A stretch of 64,000 nucleotides of DNA. It comes from Methanocaldococcus infernus ME (lineage in GTDB: Archaea; AGJL01; Methanococci; Methanococcales; Methanocaldococcaceae). The DNA lies in contig NC_014122.1 of assembly GCF_000092305.1 (NCBI RefSeq), positions 930,001 through 994,000 on the forward strand, given 5' to 3'. The first letter of the stretch is position 1; the number at the start of each line of letters is the position of its first letter. The notes under the pieces were generated by a model. It was given only the letters and a program-made list of their open reading frames with translations. It was not told where the DNA came from and made no database searches. Shown in pieces: positions 1-9,189 of this stretch. The translations under genes and the position numbers were made by a program.

Positions 1-1220
1 GCTGGACAAACTCTATTACACCAGCCACACTCAGTACACTCTTTAATACTTTCTAAGACTTGCTTATCTCTCAAGTCTAAACCTATTCTCTTTTTCTGCT
101 CCTTTAGGATTAAAGCTAATCTAACAGCAACCTCTCCAACCTTATCTTCATCTCTAATTAAAGCTCCAGGATACTTTTTTGTTAGCAAGTCTCTAATAAT
201 CTTATCTGGCTCCTCATCAGTTAAATCTGGCAGTCCAAAAGAAGCTTTTTCACTTGTTGCTATTACAGGAATGTCCATACTTGAACAAATTTCTAAGACA
301 TCATTCCTTATACATTGTTCATCTATAACAACAACATCAGCAGTTCCTGAGAGGATAAAGGTTAGTTGCCTTGATAATGGACCAACAATCTTAGCCCTCT
401 TTGAGTATCTACTTATGTCTATAGCTGTACAACAGAGGCCACAAACCTCTACCTTATCTTCAATTCCAAGCTCTTCTAAGTAATCTATTATAGCAGCTCC
501 TGGAGCTATGTTATGTCCAATACATAAAATTACTGGCTTCTCCTTCTCAATAGTTCCTAAACCAATCTCTACAAAGTGAACATCTTCCTCTCCAAATGGT
601 AAATCATATAGTGAAATTTGTATTAGTTCTCCAATCTCTTTAGCCATGTTGTCCAATAAACCAGCATGTAAAGCCTTGGATTCAAAGTCTATACTATCTC
701 CTTCCTGTCCTGTGTGTGTTGCTGCTAAGAGCATGGTGATTTCTCTCTCTATCATGTCAAGGATCTTAGCTAAGTCTTTAACAGTCTCTGGCTTAACTCC
801 TGTTACTGTTGTAGTTATAGGAGCTATAACTTGAATATCCCTACTTGTCTTTAACTTTAAATTAGGATTTTTCTTTAATGCTATTTCTAACAAGTGTCTT
901 GCATGTGATGTATGTGTTGCTGCTCCCATACAGCAGGCTAATAAAACAATCCTTGCCTGCTGTTTTTCAAGGTTAATCCCACATCCTCCTTTTCTATTCT
1001 TGGATAAGTCACATTTTCCATAGGTACAGAGACAGCAGAGAGAGCAGAGAGGAGAATAGAAAGGCTTGAAGTAAGAGAGTAACTTATGATCCCACTCCCT
1101 TAGCTTAGGATAGTTAGAGCTAACCTCCTTCTCCTCTTCTTCCTCAAACCCCTTAATTACAATTTTCTCATAATCTACCTTCAGATTTTTTGAGAGTATA
1201 TTCTTTATATCTAAAGCCAT
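1..1220 (-). CDS. cdhA: CO dehydrogenase/acetyl-CoA synthase complex, alpha subunit (CdhA), N-terminal half
   Basis: The gene runs off the left window edge, so only about 406 N-terminal residues are present; the family is usually near 760-800 residues. The protein starts MALDIKNILSKN at the ATG ending at 1220, preceded by AAGGTG. A cysteine cluster near residues 57-80 (PLCSLCCLCTYGKCDL, then GGCGI) matches the bridging Fe-S clusters of archaeal CdhA. The last visible residues, ECTECGWCNRVCP, are a ferredoxin-type CxxCxxCxxxCP motif. In the family this subunit oxidises CO or reduces CO2 at a Ni-Fe-S C-cluster for acetyl-CoA synthesis; those ligands lie in the missing half. It is transcribed away from cdhB across an 87-bp gap. 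Confidence 0.93.
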   Translation of the reverse strand, partial: MALDIKNILSKNLKVDYEKIVIKGFEEEEEKEVSSNYPKLREWDHKLLSYFKPFYSPLCSLCCLCTYGKCDLSKNRKGGCGINLEKQQARIVLLACCMGAATHTSHARHLLEIALKKNPNLKLKTSRDIQVIAPITTTVTGVKPETVKDLAKILDMIEREITMLLAATHTGQEGDSIDFESKALHAGLLDNMAKEIGELIQISLYDLPFGEEDVHFVEIGLGTIEKEKPVILCIGHNIAPGAAIIDYLEELGIEDKVEVCGLCCTAIDISRYSKRAKIVGPLSRQLTFILSGTADVVVIDEQCIRNDVLEICSSMDIPVIATSEKASFGLPDLTDEEPDKIIRDLLTKKYPGALIRDEDKVGEVAVRLALILKEQKKRIGLDLRDKQVLESIKECTECGWCNRVCP

Positions 1221-1249
1221 GAATAAACACCTTTAAATATAAGTAAGTA

Positions 1250-1275
1250 ATTTGTCATTATTAATCATTACAAAT
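1250..1275. promoter_or_regulatory. Palindromic operator candidate between cdhA and cdhB
   Basis: This 26-bp stretch begins ATTTGTCATTATT and reads almost the same on the other strand: 11 of 13 positions per arm are symmetric. It lies between the divergent cdhA and cdhB starts. A TATA-like tract (CTATATATA, about 1282-1290) is next to it and could serve the minus-strand cdhA promoter, which would put the palindrome close to the cdhA transcription start. A regulator-binding role is inferred from symmetry and position only. Confidence 0.4.
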
Positions 1276-1307
1276 TATAACCTATATATACATTGTGGTG
1301 GTTCTTC

Positions 1308-1820
1308 ATGTGGAATCCTGCCTATGTAACTCCTGAAATAGCTAATATAGCTTCACCAAAGATAGTAGCCATGGCTGTAAAAAAGGCTAAGAGGCCCATG
1401 TTTGTCTTAGGCTCTCTTCTAAATTCTCTGCCTGAAGAGATAACTATGGAAATTTTGGAGGTAGCTAAGTTGTTAAAAAATAAGTATAATGTTACAATAG
1501 TCTCCACTGGTGGCTCTTACTTAACCCTCTCTAAGTATCTTGAGCCAGATGCTAAAATAGGAATCATAGATCTAATAAATAACTTAAGAAATCCATACTG
1601 GGAAGGGTTTGATGGTAAGGGAAATTATGATCTAATTTTATTTGTTGGAGTTCCCTACTATATAGCTACTCAAGGCTTATCAACCTTAAAACATTTTGCT
1701 CCACATCTTAGAACCATAACCCTCTGTAAGTTCATGCACCCAAATGCAGACTATAGCTTTCCAAATCTATCTAATGAAGATTGGTTAAGCTATTTAAGAA
1801 ACTTGAAAAGCTTAATCTAA
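1308..1820 (+). CDS. cdhB: CO dehydrogenase/acetyl-CoA synthase complex, epsilon subunit (CdhB)
   Basis: A 170-residue protein with typical CdhB blocks: IASPKIVAMAVKKAKRPMFVLGS near the N-terminus, IVSTGGSY in the middle, and YDLILFVGVPYYIATQGLSTLKHFAPH followed by HPNADYSFPNL near the C-terminus. The family adopts a Rossmann-like fold and associates with CdhA in the alpha-epsilon component of the complex. I chose the ATG at 1308 because GGTGGT at 1297-1302 is a well-spaced ribosome site; a longer frame from TTG at 1293 would overlap that site. Its 3' end overlaps the end of convergent cbiE by 9 bases. Confidence 0.9.
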   Translation: MWNPAYVTPEIANIASPKIVAMAVKKAKRPMFVLGSLLNSLPEEITMEILEVAKLLKNKYNVTIVSTGGSYLTLSKYLEPDAKIGIIDLINNLRNPYWEGFDGKGNYDLILFVGVPYYIATQGLSTLKHFAPHLRTITLCKFMHPNADYSFPNLSNEDWLSYLRNLKSLI

Positions 1821-2423
1821 GACACAGATGGTTAGATAAGAAAATTCTTTATTAATACAGTCACTTAACTTTAACTTATATATTTTCTCATTTGGATAGG
1901 TTAAGTTCTCTAAAATCCAAACTTCCCTATCAATTCCATTCTCAACCAAGTATTTGGCATCTTCCTTTAAATTGTTTGGGAGAAAAATTACTTTCTCGTT
2001 ATTTTTTATGTAGTCTATTAACTTCTTCAAGTTCTCTCTTTTTCCATGTAAGGTTAGTATTTTAAAGTCTTCCCAAGATATCTTTAACTTGGCTGAAGCT
2101 ATCTGAACTGAAGAAATGCCTGGAATCACTTCAATATATTCCTTATCAACTCCAATTTTTAAAAGAGTTTTAAGTAGCCCACTGAAACAAGGGTCTCCAG
2201 TTGATAAAATAGCCATGTCATGAGCCTTATAATCTATTGAGCCTAAAATATTCTTTAGATCTTCAACAACATTCCTTACTTCATAAACCTCCTTATCCTT
2301 CAGCTCAAAAAGAGATAAGGCTCTTCTTGAGCCAACTATATATTTACAACTATTAACCTTCTCTAAAGCCAATAGGGTTAAAAACCTTTTATCCCCTGGC
2401 CCTATCCCTATTAAGTAAATCAT
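1812..2423 (-). CDS. cbiE: Cobalt-precorrin-7 (C5)-methyltransferase CbiE
   Basis: A 203-residue tetrapyrrole methylase. The N-terminal [16 protein letters not shown] is the family's GxGPGD SAM-binding loop, and [13 protein letters not shown] and [15 protein letters not shown] are its later conserved blocks. The enzyme methylates C5 (and C15 with CbiT) of the corrin ring in anaerobic cobamide synthesis. The length fits stand-alone CbiE rather than a CbiET fusion. It starts four bases inside the end of the SelU rhodanese gene, so it is probably the last gene of that minus-strand transcript. The acetyl-CoA synthase complex next door uses a corrinoid protein, which is a plausible functional link. 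Confidence 0.88.
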   Translation of the reverse strand: MIYLIGIGPGDKRFLTLLALEKVNSCKYIVGSRRALSLFELKDKEVYEVRNVVEDLKNILGSIDYKAHDMAILSTGDPCFSGLLKTLLKIGVDKEYIEVIPGISSVQIASAKLKISWEDFKILTLHGKRENLKKLIDYIKNNEKVIFLPNNLKEDAKYLVENGIDREVWILENLTYPNEKIYKLKLSDCINKEFSYLTICVLD

Positions 2424-3070
2424 TTTTCCACATGCCTATAACTTTTAAATCCTCCAATTAACCTTTTAACCTTCTTAAAGCCTAAGAGGCTTAATATTAA
2501 AGCCACTGTTCTACTTCTCATCCCTCCCCTTGCACAGAAAACTATTATTTCTTTATTTCTATCTAATTTTTTAACTTCATTGAGTATTCTAACCAAGCTC
2601 TTACTAACTATATCTATAGCCAACTCCATAGCCTTCTCTTTTCCCTCATTCTTATAAACCTTTCCTATTAAAGCATGCTCCTCATCCAAGAATAGAGGGA
2701 TGTTAATAGCTCCTGGAATTGTTTTTTCCTTAAACTCCCTTGGAGATCTAACATCAATAAAAATAGCATCTTTCTTTTTTAAAGCCTCATCTATGGTTAT
2801 TGTGTCATCAGGAATAGTTATAGAGCTTAAAAATTTCTTTATATTTATTTTCTCAATGTAAATTTTCTCATCTTCAAGTAAGAAAATTTCCTTTCCTTCT
2901 TCCTCCATCTTTTTTATTGTATCTATTACTTTCCTAACTATCTCTCCTCCAACTTTCCCAGCTAAGATTTTTTCAGAGTTAGCTATCATCTTTCTTCCAT
3001 CTTTTAAGAAAATACATAGATAGACATCTTTATTAAATGTTAGTAGCCTTGCTAAGATTTCCTCATCCAT
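2420..3070 (-). CDS. selU: tRNA 2-selenouridine synthase, rhodanese-domain subunit of bipartite SelU
   Basis: A 216-residue protein. Residues from about 95 onward form a rhodanese domain: [25 protein letters not shown], then the catalytic loop [12 protein letters not shown] with the single active cysteine, then LIGGFKSYR. CxRGGMRSR is characteristic of the selenouridine synthase (YbbB/SelU) rhodanese domain. The first 90 or so residues are an extension I do not recognise. The gene begins 19 bases inside the P-loop partner gene, so the two are translationally coupled. In bacteria both domains lie in one polypeptide; archaeal Methanococcales are known to split them. The reaction exchanges sulfur for selenium at the wobble uridine of certain tRNAs. 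Confidence 0.82.
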   Translation of the reverse strand: MDEEILARLLTFNKDVYLCIFLKDGRKMIANSEKILAGKVGGEIVRKVIDTIKKMEEEGKEIFLLEDEKIYIEKINIKKFLSSITIPDDTITIDEALKKKDAIFIDVRSPREFKEKTIPGAINIPLFLDEEHALIGKVYKNEGKEKAMELAIDIVSKSLVRILNEVKKLDRNKEIIVFCARGGMRSRTVALILSLLGFKKVKRLIGGFKSYRHVEK

Positions 3071-3711
3071 AGTTTTTCCTTGATAAACTTGTCTATGATT
3101 TCAGCAGATTTTTTAACATCTTCATTATAAACAACCAAATCAGGCTTAATATTCTTGATATTTCTCATATAATGAACTCTATACAGCTTCTCTTCCAACA
3201 GCTTAGCAGCTTCAAAGTATTGGTCATTTTTAATTAAGCTGATGGCTTCATCTAACATATCAATCATATCTGGCTTTTTAAAGTCTCTTCTTAAAATGAA
3301 TAATTTATTGATTAGCATTTCCTTCTCTCTCTCATTTCTTGGCTTGTAAATATTAACCAACCTCTTTATTTGGCATTCATAAGGACAGTCTATTAAAATT
3401 TTATAGTCATAATTTTTTATATTAGCAAGAAGCTCAGGAATCTTTATTCTATAATCTCCCCCTATTTTTCTTCCTTCATACTCAACAACAACATAACCAT
3501 ATTTTCCAGCTTTCTTTATCTCTTTCTCTATAATCCTATCAAACTCTTCCTGTGTTCTCATCTTTAAGTCATAGAGGTCTCCTAATATACTTCCCCTTGT
3601 CCCAGCTATCTCCTCTATGTCAATAACTGGATGTTTCTTTTTTAACTCCCTTAAAATTTCAGTTTTCCCACATCCTGTTTTTCCAAACAGTCCAAAGATT
3701 ATCATATTCAT
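3052..3711 (-). CDS. selU: tRNA 2-selenouridine synthase, P-loop subunit of bipartite SelU
   Basis: A 219-residue protein with a Walker A loop at the N-terminus ([13 protein letters not shown]) followed by [20 protein letters not shown]. This matches the C-terminal domain of bacterial SelU, where GxTGxGKT and DLEGLAxHRGSxFG are diagnostic. [17 protein letters not shown] follows about 60 residues later. In bacterial SelU this domain lies after the rhodanese domain; here its gene comes first in the transcript and overlaps the rhodanese gene by 19 bases. It is thought to bind the geranylated or thiolated tRNA substrate. The start has only a weak ribosome site; the second Met (residue 3) is an alternative. 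Confidence 0.82.
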   Translation of the reverse strand: MNMIIFGLFGKTGCGKTEILRELKKKHPVIDIEEIAGTRGSILGDLYDLKMRTQEEFDRIIEKEIKKAGKYGYVVVEYEGRKIGGDYRIKIPELLANIKNYDYKILIDCPYECQIKRLVNIYKPRNEREKEMLINKLFILRRDFKKPDMIDMLDEAISLIKNDQYFEAAKLLEEKLYRVHYMRNIKNIKPDLVVYNEDVKKSAEIIDKFIKEKLWMRKS

Positions 3712-3799
3712 TATCTCTTACTTGTTTTCTGCAAAGTTATTAAAAAAGTTGTTTGGTATTAAATACTTTATTGAAATAAATTTAAATCTTTGGATTAAG

Positions 3800-3820
3800 A
3801 AAAATAAAAAATAAAAAATT
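3800..3820 (-). terminator. Poly-T transcription terminator after the CWB2-like gene
   Basis: Read on the minus strand, three T-tracts of five or six bases separated by single A residues follow the stop codon of the 3826-4776 gene by about 6 bases. Tandem oligo-T tracts without a strong hairpin are the normal terminators of methanogen genes. It should insulate the selU-cbiE transcript downstream. Confidence 0.5.
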
Positions 3821-3825
3821 TGAAT

Positions 3826-4776
3826 TTATTTCATATAGCCTTTTTTCACTTCAGGCTTTTCTCCTAATTTTTTACCAACTGTTACATTTTCCATTTTGTT
3901 TGTTATATTTATTTTATTTTTTCCTTTTTCTATTTTCATCATTGTCTTAACTCTACCCATATGCTCCATTTTAACCATAACTCTAAATTCATTGTCTAAC
4001 TTAACCATAATTCTAAAAGCTTCTTCTAATTTATTCTGCTCAATTAGTTGTTTAACTTCATTTAATTCTTCTTCTAACTTTGTTACATTTCCACTTATTT
4101 TTAATCTTACTAATTTATGCTCAAACATTTTTATTTTATTCATTAACATTAATCTTATTCTCTCTTTTGGGATAAATTTTTCCATTACCTTAATTTTAAA
4201 TTTATTCTGTAACATAATTTTTATTTTTGTCATATTACAAGGACATACTGGATTTTCAATGACTATAGCTTTTGAAATATTCAACTCCTTAGGATTTACT
4301 GAGAGATTTAACCCATTTGTTAAAATTGGAACTGATCCATTTGCTACTAAATTTATAGACTCATTTAAAGCTATGTCATCATAACCATAACATATACAAG
4401 CACTCATATTTTTAAATCTTTTTTGTAACATAAGTTTGAATTGATTCAATGCTATAGCATTTGTCTGATATCTATCTTTTCCTCCAACTCTTTCAACATT
4501 GATTCCATAATCTTCTAAGGCTTTTGTATAATTTTCTACAACTGCTAAAGGACCTCCAACAATGATCACATTATCAGGAGTTAAATTTTCAATCTTAGTT
4601 ATTAAACTCTCATTATAAATTCCCCACTCTGTAGTCACTATGGTAGCATTTAAGGCTTCAGCTATAGCTAAGGCTGTAGCATAATCTGCTGAGTTATCAC
4701 TAACTAAAACAACAGTCTCTGCTGACACATATGTAAGGGCTAAGAGTGATAATAAAACCAACAACAATTTTTTCAT
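3826..4776 (-). CDS. Secreted protein with a CWB2/S-layer-like N-terminal domain
   Basis: A 316-residue protein with a clear signal peptide (MKKLLLVLLSLLALTYVSA) and a strong ribosome site GAGGTGAG. The mature N-terminal half contains VVLVSDNSADYATALAIAEAL, NVIIVGGPLAVVENY and VERVGGKDRYQTNAIAL, the pattern of cell-wall-binding repeat 2 domains; a similar GGPxA...GGDRYxT pattern occurs in the two S-layer-type proteins at 22.9-25.5 kb. The C-terminal third is Lys/Met-rich and predicted helical, with no recognised domain, and includes a short cysteine pair (VCPCNMTK). N-glycosylation sequons (NxT/NxS) are frequent, which fits a surface protein. The exact function is unknown. Confidence 0.6.
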   Translation of the reverse strand: MKKLLLVLLSLLALTYVSAETVVLVSDNSADYATALAIAEALNATIVTTEWGIYNESLITKIENLTPDNVIIVGGPLAVVENYTKALEDYGINVERVGGKDRYQTNAIALNQFKLMLQKRFKNMSACICYGYDDIALNESINLVANGSVPILTNGLNLSVNPKELNISKAIVIENPVCPCNMTKIKIMLQNKFKIKVMEKFIPKERIRLMLMNKIKMFEHKLVRLKISGNVTKLEEELNEVKQLIEQNKLEEAFRIMVKLDNEFRVMVKMEHMGRVKTMMKIEKGKNKINITNKMENVTVGKKLGEKPEVKKGYMK

Positions 4777-4950
4777 ACTCTCACCTCATTAAGGTAATAA
4801 AGTAGTATAATATAGTTTGGATTATATATATTCTTGCTCCTGTTTTCGGAACTATATATTTACATATAAAATTTTTTCTAAATTTTTTCCTTTTATATGA
4901 ACTAAATTTCTTAATTTAAGTAGGTAAACTTTAAAAAACTAAATAGTAAA

Positions 4951-4980
4951 TTTTATATATAATCATCATTTGGAGGGTGA
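4951..4980 (+). promoter_or_regulatory. TATA box and ribosome site of the HTH regulator gene
   Basis: TTTTATATAT at 4951-4960 is a methanogen-type TATA box. GGAGGGTGA at 4972-4980 is a strong Shine-Dalgarno sequence 5 bases before the ATG at 4986. The strong site argues against the GTG at 4977 and the ATG at 4980, which lie inside it. The short distance from TATA box to start implies a very short leader. Confidence 0.45.
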
Positions 4981-4985
4981 TGCTC

Positions 4986-5909
4986 ATGAGATATATATTA
5001 ATATCTGAATGTATGGAATTATTAATGAAGAATAACTTTGAAGTTTCTAAGCCTGTGAATAGAGCATGCTTTGACATCTTAGCTAAGAGGGATGATATTA
5101 GATTAGTATTAAAGATATTAAAGAATATTGATAGCTTTAGTAAAGAGCAATCTTCTGAGCTAAAGATGTTAAGTAAGGCAATTAGAGCAGTTCCTCTAAT
5201 TATTGGGGCAAGAACAAGAAATGCCCCTATGGAAGATGGAGTTGTCTATGACAGATACAACATCAAAGCTGTAACCTTTGAAACCTTCAAAGATTTCTTA
5301 GAGGGTAGTCCTCCTATAGTTTATGCCAATAGAGGAGGGTTCTTTGTAAAGATTGATGGAGAAACCTTAAAGAGAGTTAGAGAGGAGAAAAAAATTTCAG
5401 TTGGTGAACTTGCAGAGGCTGTAGGTGTTTCAAGAAAAACCATCTATAAGTATGAAAATTACAGTGCTAACCCATCTGTTGATATAGCTATAAAAATAGA
5501 GGAATACTTAGATGCTCCATTAGTTAGAGGAATAGATCTATTTGAGCCAATAGATGAAGATATAGAGGTTAATAAAGAGATTGATGGTTTAAAGAAGGAG
5601 ATAATAAATTTTTTAAATCAATTAGGATTTAAATCCTTTCCCTTAGAGAGGGCTCCATTTGATGCTGTAGCTGATGATAAGAAAGAGATACTATTAACAA
5701 ACATAGACAAGGAGGAGAATATTGAAGTAAAGAAAAAGGTTTACTTTGTAAGGGAGATAGCTAAGTTGTTAGAGGCTTACACTTTATTGGTGTTGGAAAA
5801 GAAAGAGAGAGAATATAAGAATGTCCCAGTTTTAAGTAAAAAGGAGTTAGAGGATATGAATAATGCTATGGAGCTAATTAACTATATTAAATCTATAATA
5901 AATCACTAA
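4986..5909 (+). CDS. Archaeal HTH-type transcriptional regulator (MJ0164-like family)
   Basis: A 307-residue protein. The middle section, near residues 125-180, is a Cro/CI-type helix-turn-helix: [48 protein letters not shown]. The N-terminal part ([30 protein letters not shown]) resembles a restriction-endonuclease-like fold found in this archaeal family. The C-terminal 100 residues are charged and unassigned. The family is widespread in Euryarchaeota, but I know of no defined target. It converges on purA with a 4-base overlap. Confidence 0.78.
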   Translation: MRYILISECMELLMKNNFEVSKPVNRACFDILAKRDDIRLVLKILKNIDSFSKEQSSELKMLSKAIRAVPLIIGARTRNAPMEDGVVYDRYNIKAVTFETFKDFLEGSPPIVYANRGGFFVKIDGETLKRVREEKKISVGELAEAVGVSRKTIYKYENYSANPSVDIAIKIEEYLDAPLVRGIDLFEPIDEDIEVNKEIDGLKKEIINFLNQLGFKSFPLERAPFDAVADDKKEILLTNIDKEENIEVKKKVYFVREIAKLLEAYTLLVLEKKEREYKNVPVLSKKELEDMNNAMELINYIKSIINH

Positions 5910-6925
5910 ATTTCTTTTCTTAAGTCTATTGTTTGCTCTATCTCTGGCCCAGTTGAGATAATGGTTACAGGCACTTTAGTCACTTCCTCAATCTTCTCTA
6001 TAAACTCCTTAGCTCTTCTTGTTAATTTTCCAAACTCTTTAACTCCATAGCATTCTTTATCATACTTATCTAATCCTGTTAAAGCTATCTGTGTAGCTCC
6101 ATTCAATCTACAAGCTTTCTTAGCCATCTCAAAGTCAAAGTATCCTACTCTTCTCCTTCTTCCTGTCACTGTCCCATATTCCACTATCCCTAATCTTTCA
6201 GCCTCTTCTAATGGCATTTCTGTTGGGAAGGGGCCTGAGCCTACTCTTGTAGGGAAGCTTTTAAAGACAACTATGACATCATCAACCCTTGTTGGCCCAA
6301 TTCCTACATCAGCTGCAAAGGTTGAGGCTGTTGTGTCTTTAGAAGTAACATAAGGATAGGTTCCATAATAAAGGGAGAGGAATGTTCCCTGTGTCCCTTC
6401 AATTAAAACATCCTCTCCTCTATCTAAGGTGTCATTTATTAGCTCAGAGACATCTCCTAAGTAATCTTCCAACTCTTTAATATCCTTAGCCTGCTTTAAT
6501 ATTCTTAAAACTCTATCAACATTTGCCGGCCCACAGCCACTGCCAGTTGTCCCTATCTCCTTAGCTAAGTGCTCATCTTTTCTATCCATCTCTTTATGTT
6601 TCTCTTCAATAATTCCAGCTCTGTAATCAACAACTAATCTTTCTCCAACCTTAAACTCTTTCAACATCTCAATCTCTTTTAAAAGAACCTCTGGGTCTAC
6701 TAAAACTCCAGCACCTATAGCAAGCTTAGCATCTAAGTGTGGAAAACCTGTAGGAACCATTCTAATTCCATAGCTTTTACCCTTAACCTTAACTGTATGC
6801 CCAGCATTTGGGCCTACTCCACCTCTGGCTATAACTGATGGCTTATCTTTCATACAGATATAACTAATTATTTTCCCTTTCCCTTCATCTCCCCACTGTC
6901 CTCCAACTATAATGGAGCATGTCAA
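5906..6925 (-). CDS. purA: Adenylosuccinate synthetase (PurA), short archaeal form
   Basis: A 339-residue enzyme that joins IMP and aspartate using GTP in AMP synthesis. [18 protein letters not shown] carries the catalytic Asp and GDEGKGK loop. [17 protein letters not shown] and [14 protein letters not shown] are further conserved blocks. Archaeal methanogen PurA lacks about 90 residues present in the bacterial enzyme, and this length agrees. I place the start at TTG 6925, because AGGTGAG precedes it at the right distance and the resulting N-terminus matches the M. jannaschii enzyme as I remember it; a GTG at 6934 lies inside that ribosome site. It is divergent from ftsY. Confidence 0.93.
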   Translation of the reverse strand: MTCSIIVGGQWGDEGKGKIISYICMKDKPSVIARGGVGPNAGHTVKVKGKSYGIRMVPTGFPHLDAKLAIGAGVLVDPEVLLKEIEMLKEFKVGERLVVDYRAGIIEEKHKEMDRKDEHLAKEIGTTGSGCGPANVDRVLRILKQAKDIKELEDYLGDVSELINDTLDRGEDVLIEGTQGTFLSLYYGTYPYVTSKDTTASTFAADVGIGPTRVDDVIVVFKSFPTRVGSGPFPTEMPLEEAERLGIVEYGTVTGRRRRVGYFDFEMAKKACRLNGATQIALTGLDKYDKECYGVKEFGKLTRRAKEFIEKIEEVTKVPVTIISTGPEIEQTIDLRKEI

Positions 6926-7009
6926 AAAACTCACCTACTTAATATTGACATAAACTTTTTTGAATAGAAATTATATAAAAGTTCCTTATCATAGTTAAAG
7001 GGGATAACT

Positions 7010-8122
7010 ATGTTCAACTTGCTAAGAGAAAAGTTTATGAAAGCTGCAGAGAAGATAAAGGAGAAAATTTATAAGAAAGGAGAAGCTGAAGAGGTAAAAA
7101 AAGAGGAAAAAGTAGAAACTAAAGAGGAGAAGAAAATTGAAGAGAAAAAGGAAGTTAAGGAAGAGAAAAGTAAGGGGATGTCATTCTTTGATAGGTTTAA
7201 GATAACAAGAACTATAAAGAGAGTGATAAAAAAAGAGGTTGTAATAGTTGAGGAAGATATAGAAGATATCTTAGAAGAGCTTGAGTTAGAACTGTTAGAG
7301 GCTGATGTTGCTTTAGAAGTTGTTGAGAAGATGATAGATTCTATAAAGAAGGAGCTTGTTGGTAAAAAGATAAGCCCTGATGACAATGTTGAAGAAATTG
7401 TCTATAATGCTGTCAAGAACTCTATTTTAAATATCTTATCAAGGGAGAAGATAGATCTTGAAGAAATTATACAAAAGAATAGAAAGGAGGGAAAGCCAAC
7501 AGTTATAGTTTTTGTTGGAATTAATGGGACTGGAAAGACTACAAGTATAGCTAAGTTAGCATATAAGTTAAAGAATAAGGGTTACTCTGTTGTCTTAGCT
7601 GCTGGAGACACATTTAGAGCTGGAGCTATTGAGCAGTTGGAAGAGCATGCTAAGAGGATAGGAGTTAAAGTTATAAAACAAAAACCTGGAGCTGATGCTG
7701 CAGCTGTTATATATGATGCTATTCAACATGCGAAGGCTAAAAAGATTGATGTAGTTCTTGCAGACACTGCTGGAAGGCAGGCAACAAATATAAATTTAAT
7801 GGATGAGATAAAGAAAGTTGTTAGGGTTACTAAGCCTGACTTAGTCATCTTTGTAGCTGATGCCTTAACTGGAAATGATGCCATCTTTCAGGCTGAAGAG
7901 TTTAATAAAGCTGTTGGTATTGATGGAGTTATCCTAACCAAAGTTGATGCTGATGCTAAGGGAGGGGCTGCTATCTCTATAGGTTATGCTATAGGGAAGC
8001 CAATACTATACTTAGGAGTTGGGCAAAGGTATGAAGATTTAATAGAGTTCTCTCCAGACTTCATTATAAAGAAAATCTTTGGAGAAGAAGATATTAAGTT
8101 TTCAACAGAAAGAGAATTTTAA
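7010..8122 (+). CDS. ftsY: Signal recognition particle receptor FtsY
   Basis: A 370-residue SRP GTPase that docks SRP-ribosome complexes at the membrane. The first 60 residues are an acidic/lysine-rich A-region rich in [14 protein letters not shown] four-helix N domain follows. The G domain contains [18 protein letters not shown] (P-loop, near residue 170), [19 protein letters not shown] (near 252) and [12 protein letters not shown] (near 309). It is followed 12 bases later by an OB-fold/zinc-ribbon gene. Confidence 0.96.
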   Translation: MFNLLREKFMKAAEKIKEKIYKKGEAEEVKKEEKVETKEEKKIEEKKEVKEEKSKGMSFFDRFKITRTIKRVIKKEVVIVEEDIEDILEELELELLEADVALEVVEKMIDSIKKELVGKKISPDDNVEEIVYNAVKNSILNILSREKIDLEEIIQKNRKEGKPTVIVFVGINGTGKTTSIAKLAYKLKNKGYSVVLAAGDTFRAGAIEQLEEHAKRIGVKVIKQKPGADAAAVIYDAIQHAKAKKIDVVLADTAGRQATNINLMDEIKKVVRVTKPDLVIFVADALTGNDAIFQAEEFNKAVGIDGVILTKVDADAKGGAAISIGYAIGKPILYLGVGQRYEDLIEFSPDFIIKKIFGEEDIKFSTEREF

Positions 8123-8134
8123 AAGGGATAGGAT

Positions 8135-8839
8135 ATGGTTTTAGGTAAGATCAATAACTTAGTTCCTGGAACCCAGATAATAGCTAAGGTTAAGGTAGTA
8201 AATATTAGAAAGAAGGAAAGTGAAGATGGAAATGTCTTTTACATAGGGACTATTGTAGATAGAGATGGAGTAGCCAACTTTATCACAACCATTCCCTTGG
8301 AGAAAGGGAAGTGCTATGAAATCTTTGGTAGGATTACAGAGGAGAAGAGTGTAAAGATTATTGAGAAGGTTGTTAGGGGGGTTAGATACCCAAGAGAGAT
8401 AGAGGATATTCCAGAGGAAGAGCTTTATAAAGGAGGAAAAGTTTTAGACTTAATGATTCCAGCCATCTTTGAGCTTTCAAAGAATAATATTTATGTTAAC
8501 TATTATTGTAAGAACTGTAAAAGCTTAGTTGAAGCTAAGATCAAGCCAAGGGGTTTAGTCTATATATGTAATGTCTGTGGGGAGCTTAACCCTGAAGATG
8601 TAGATGTCAGAATTAAAGTTTTAGGGAAGATACACTTTGGAACCATATCAAAGAGATGCTATATCCCCTCTTCAACCTTGGAAAACTATTTCCCTGGCCT
8701 TTTAGATATGTTGGAAGAGTATGGAATTGATGACACTATAAATACCATATATTTAAAGTTACATGGAAAGACTTACTTGGTTAAGGGATTTGATGGGAAA
8801 GATGATAACTATATAGTTACTGAGATAGAAGATATTTAA
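8135..8839 (+). CDS. Conserved archaeal OB-fold plus zinc-ribbon protein, function unknown
   Basis: A 234-residue protein directly downstream of ftsY. Residues 10-80 (LVPGTQIIAKVKVVNIRKKESEDGNVFYIGTIVDRDGVANFITT) read as an OB-fold nucleic-acid-binding domain of the RPA/tRNA-anticodon type. Residues near 124-150 hold two CxxC pairs (YYCKNCKS and YICNVCGE), a zinc ribbon. The tail (VRIKVLGKIHFGTIS) may be a second beta domain. OB plus zinc ribbon suggests single-stranded DNA or RNA binding. I know of no characterised member. It converges on the ACT-domain gene, with a 4-base overlap. Confidence 0.65.
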   Translation: MVLGKINNLVPGTQIIAKVKVVNIRKKESEDGNVFYIGTIVDRDGVANFITTIPLEKGKCYEIFGRITEEKSVKIIEKVVRGVRYPREIEDIPEEELYKGGKVLDLMIPAIFELSKNNIYVNYYCKNCKSLVEAKIKPRGLVYICNVCGELNPEDVDVRIKVLGKIHFGTISKRCYIPSSTLENYFPGLLDMLEEYGIDDTINTIYLKLHGKTYLVKGFDGKDDNYIVTEIEDI

Positions 8840-9105
8840 ATCCTATGCATGTATTTGAATATATCTTCATGTTGGACTATAACTTCAACTCCTAACTCTT
8901 TTCCCTTCTCAACAAGCTTCTTTTTTAAGCTTGAAAAATCTCCTTTTATGTTTGAGATATCTACAATCATAATCATGGCAAAAAGTCCTTCCATTATTGT
9001 CTGACTTATATCTAAGATGTTAGCATTATTTTCAGCTAAGACTGATGAGATTCCAGCCACAATTCCAGGTTTATCCTTACCTATAACTGAAACCACAACT
9101 TTCAT
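8836..9105 (-). CDS. ACT-domain protein (UPF0237 family)
   Basis: An 89-residue single ACT domain: MKVVVSVIGKDKPGIVAGISSVLAENNANILDISQTIMEGLFAMIMIVDI is typical of the small UPF0237/GcvR-like family, in which the DKPGIV loop binds amino acids. A good ribosome site (AGGTGA) precedes the ATG. The family is presumed to sense amino acids, but the ligand and partner are unknown. It converges on the OB-fold gene and is divergent from ilvE, an amino-acid gene. Confidence 0.85.
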   Translation of the reverse strand: MKVVVSVIGKDKPGIVAGISSVLAENNANILDISQTIMEGLFAMIMIVDISNIKGDFSSLKKKLVEKGKELGVEVIVQHEDIFKYMHRI

Positions 9106-9189
9106 AAAAATTTCACCTTAAAAAAATTTTTATAAGTTAGCTCAAAATTTTTAAAGAATTGTTATTTAAACATTACTTGGGTGGTTAGA

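Noticed and set aside
3896-4384. 162-codon plus-strand open frame opposite the CWB2-like gene
   Set aside because: It is antisense to a gene with a signal peptide and ribosome site. Its Phe/Ile/Leu/Ser-rich product is the usual mirror of a Lys/Glu/Met-rich protein in AT-rich DNA.
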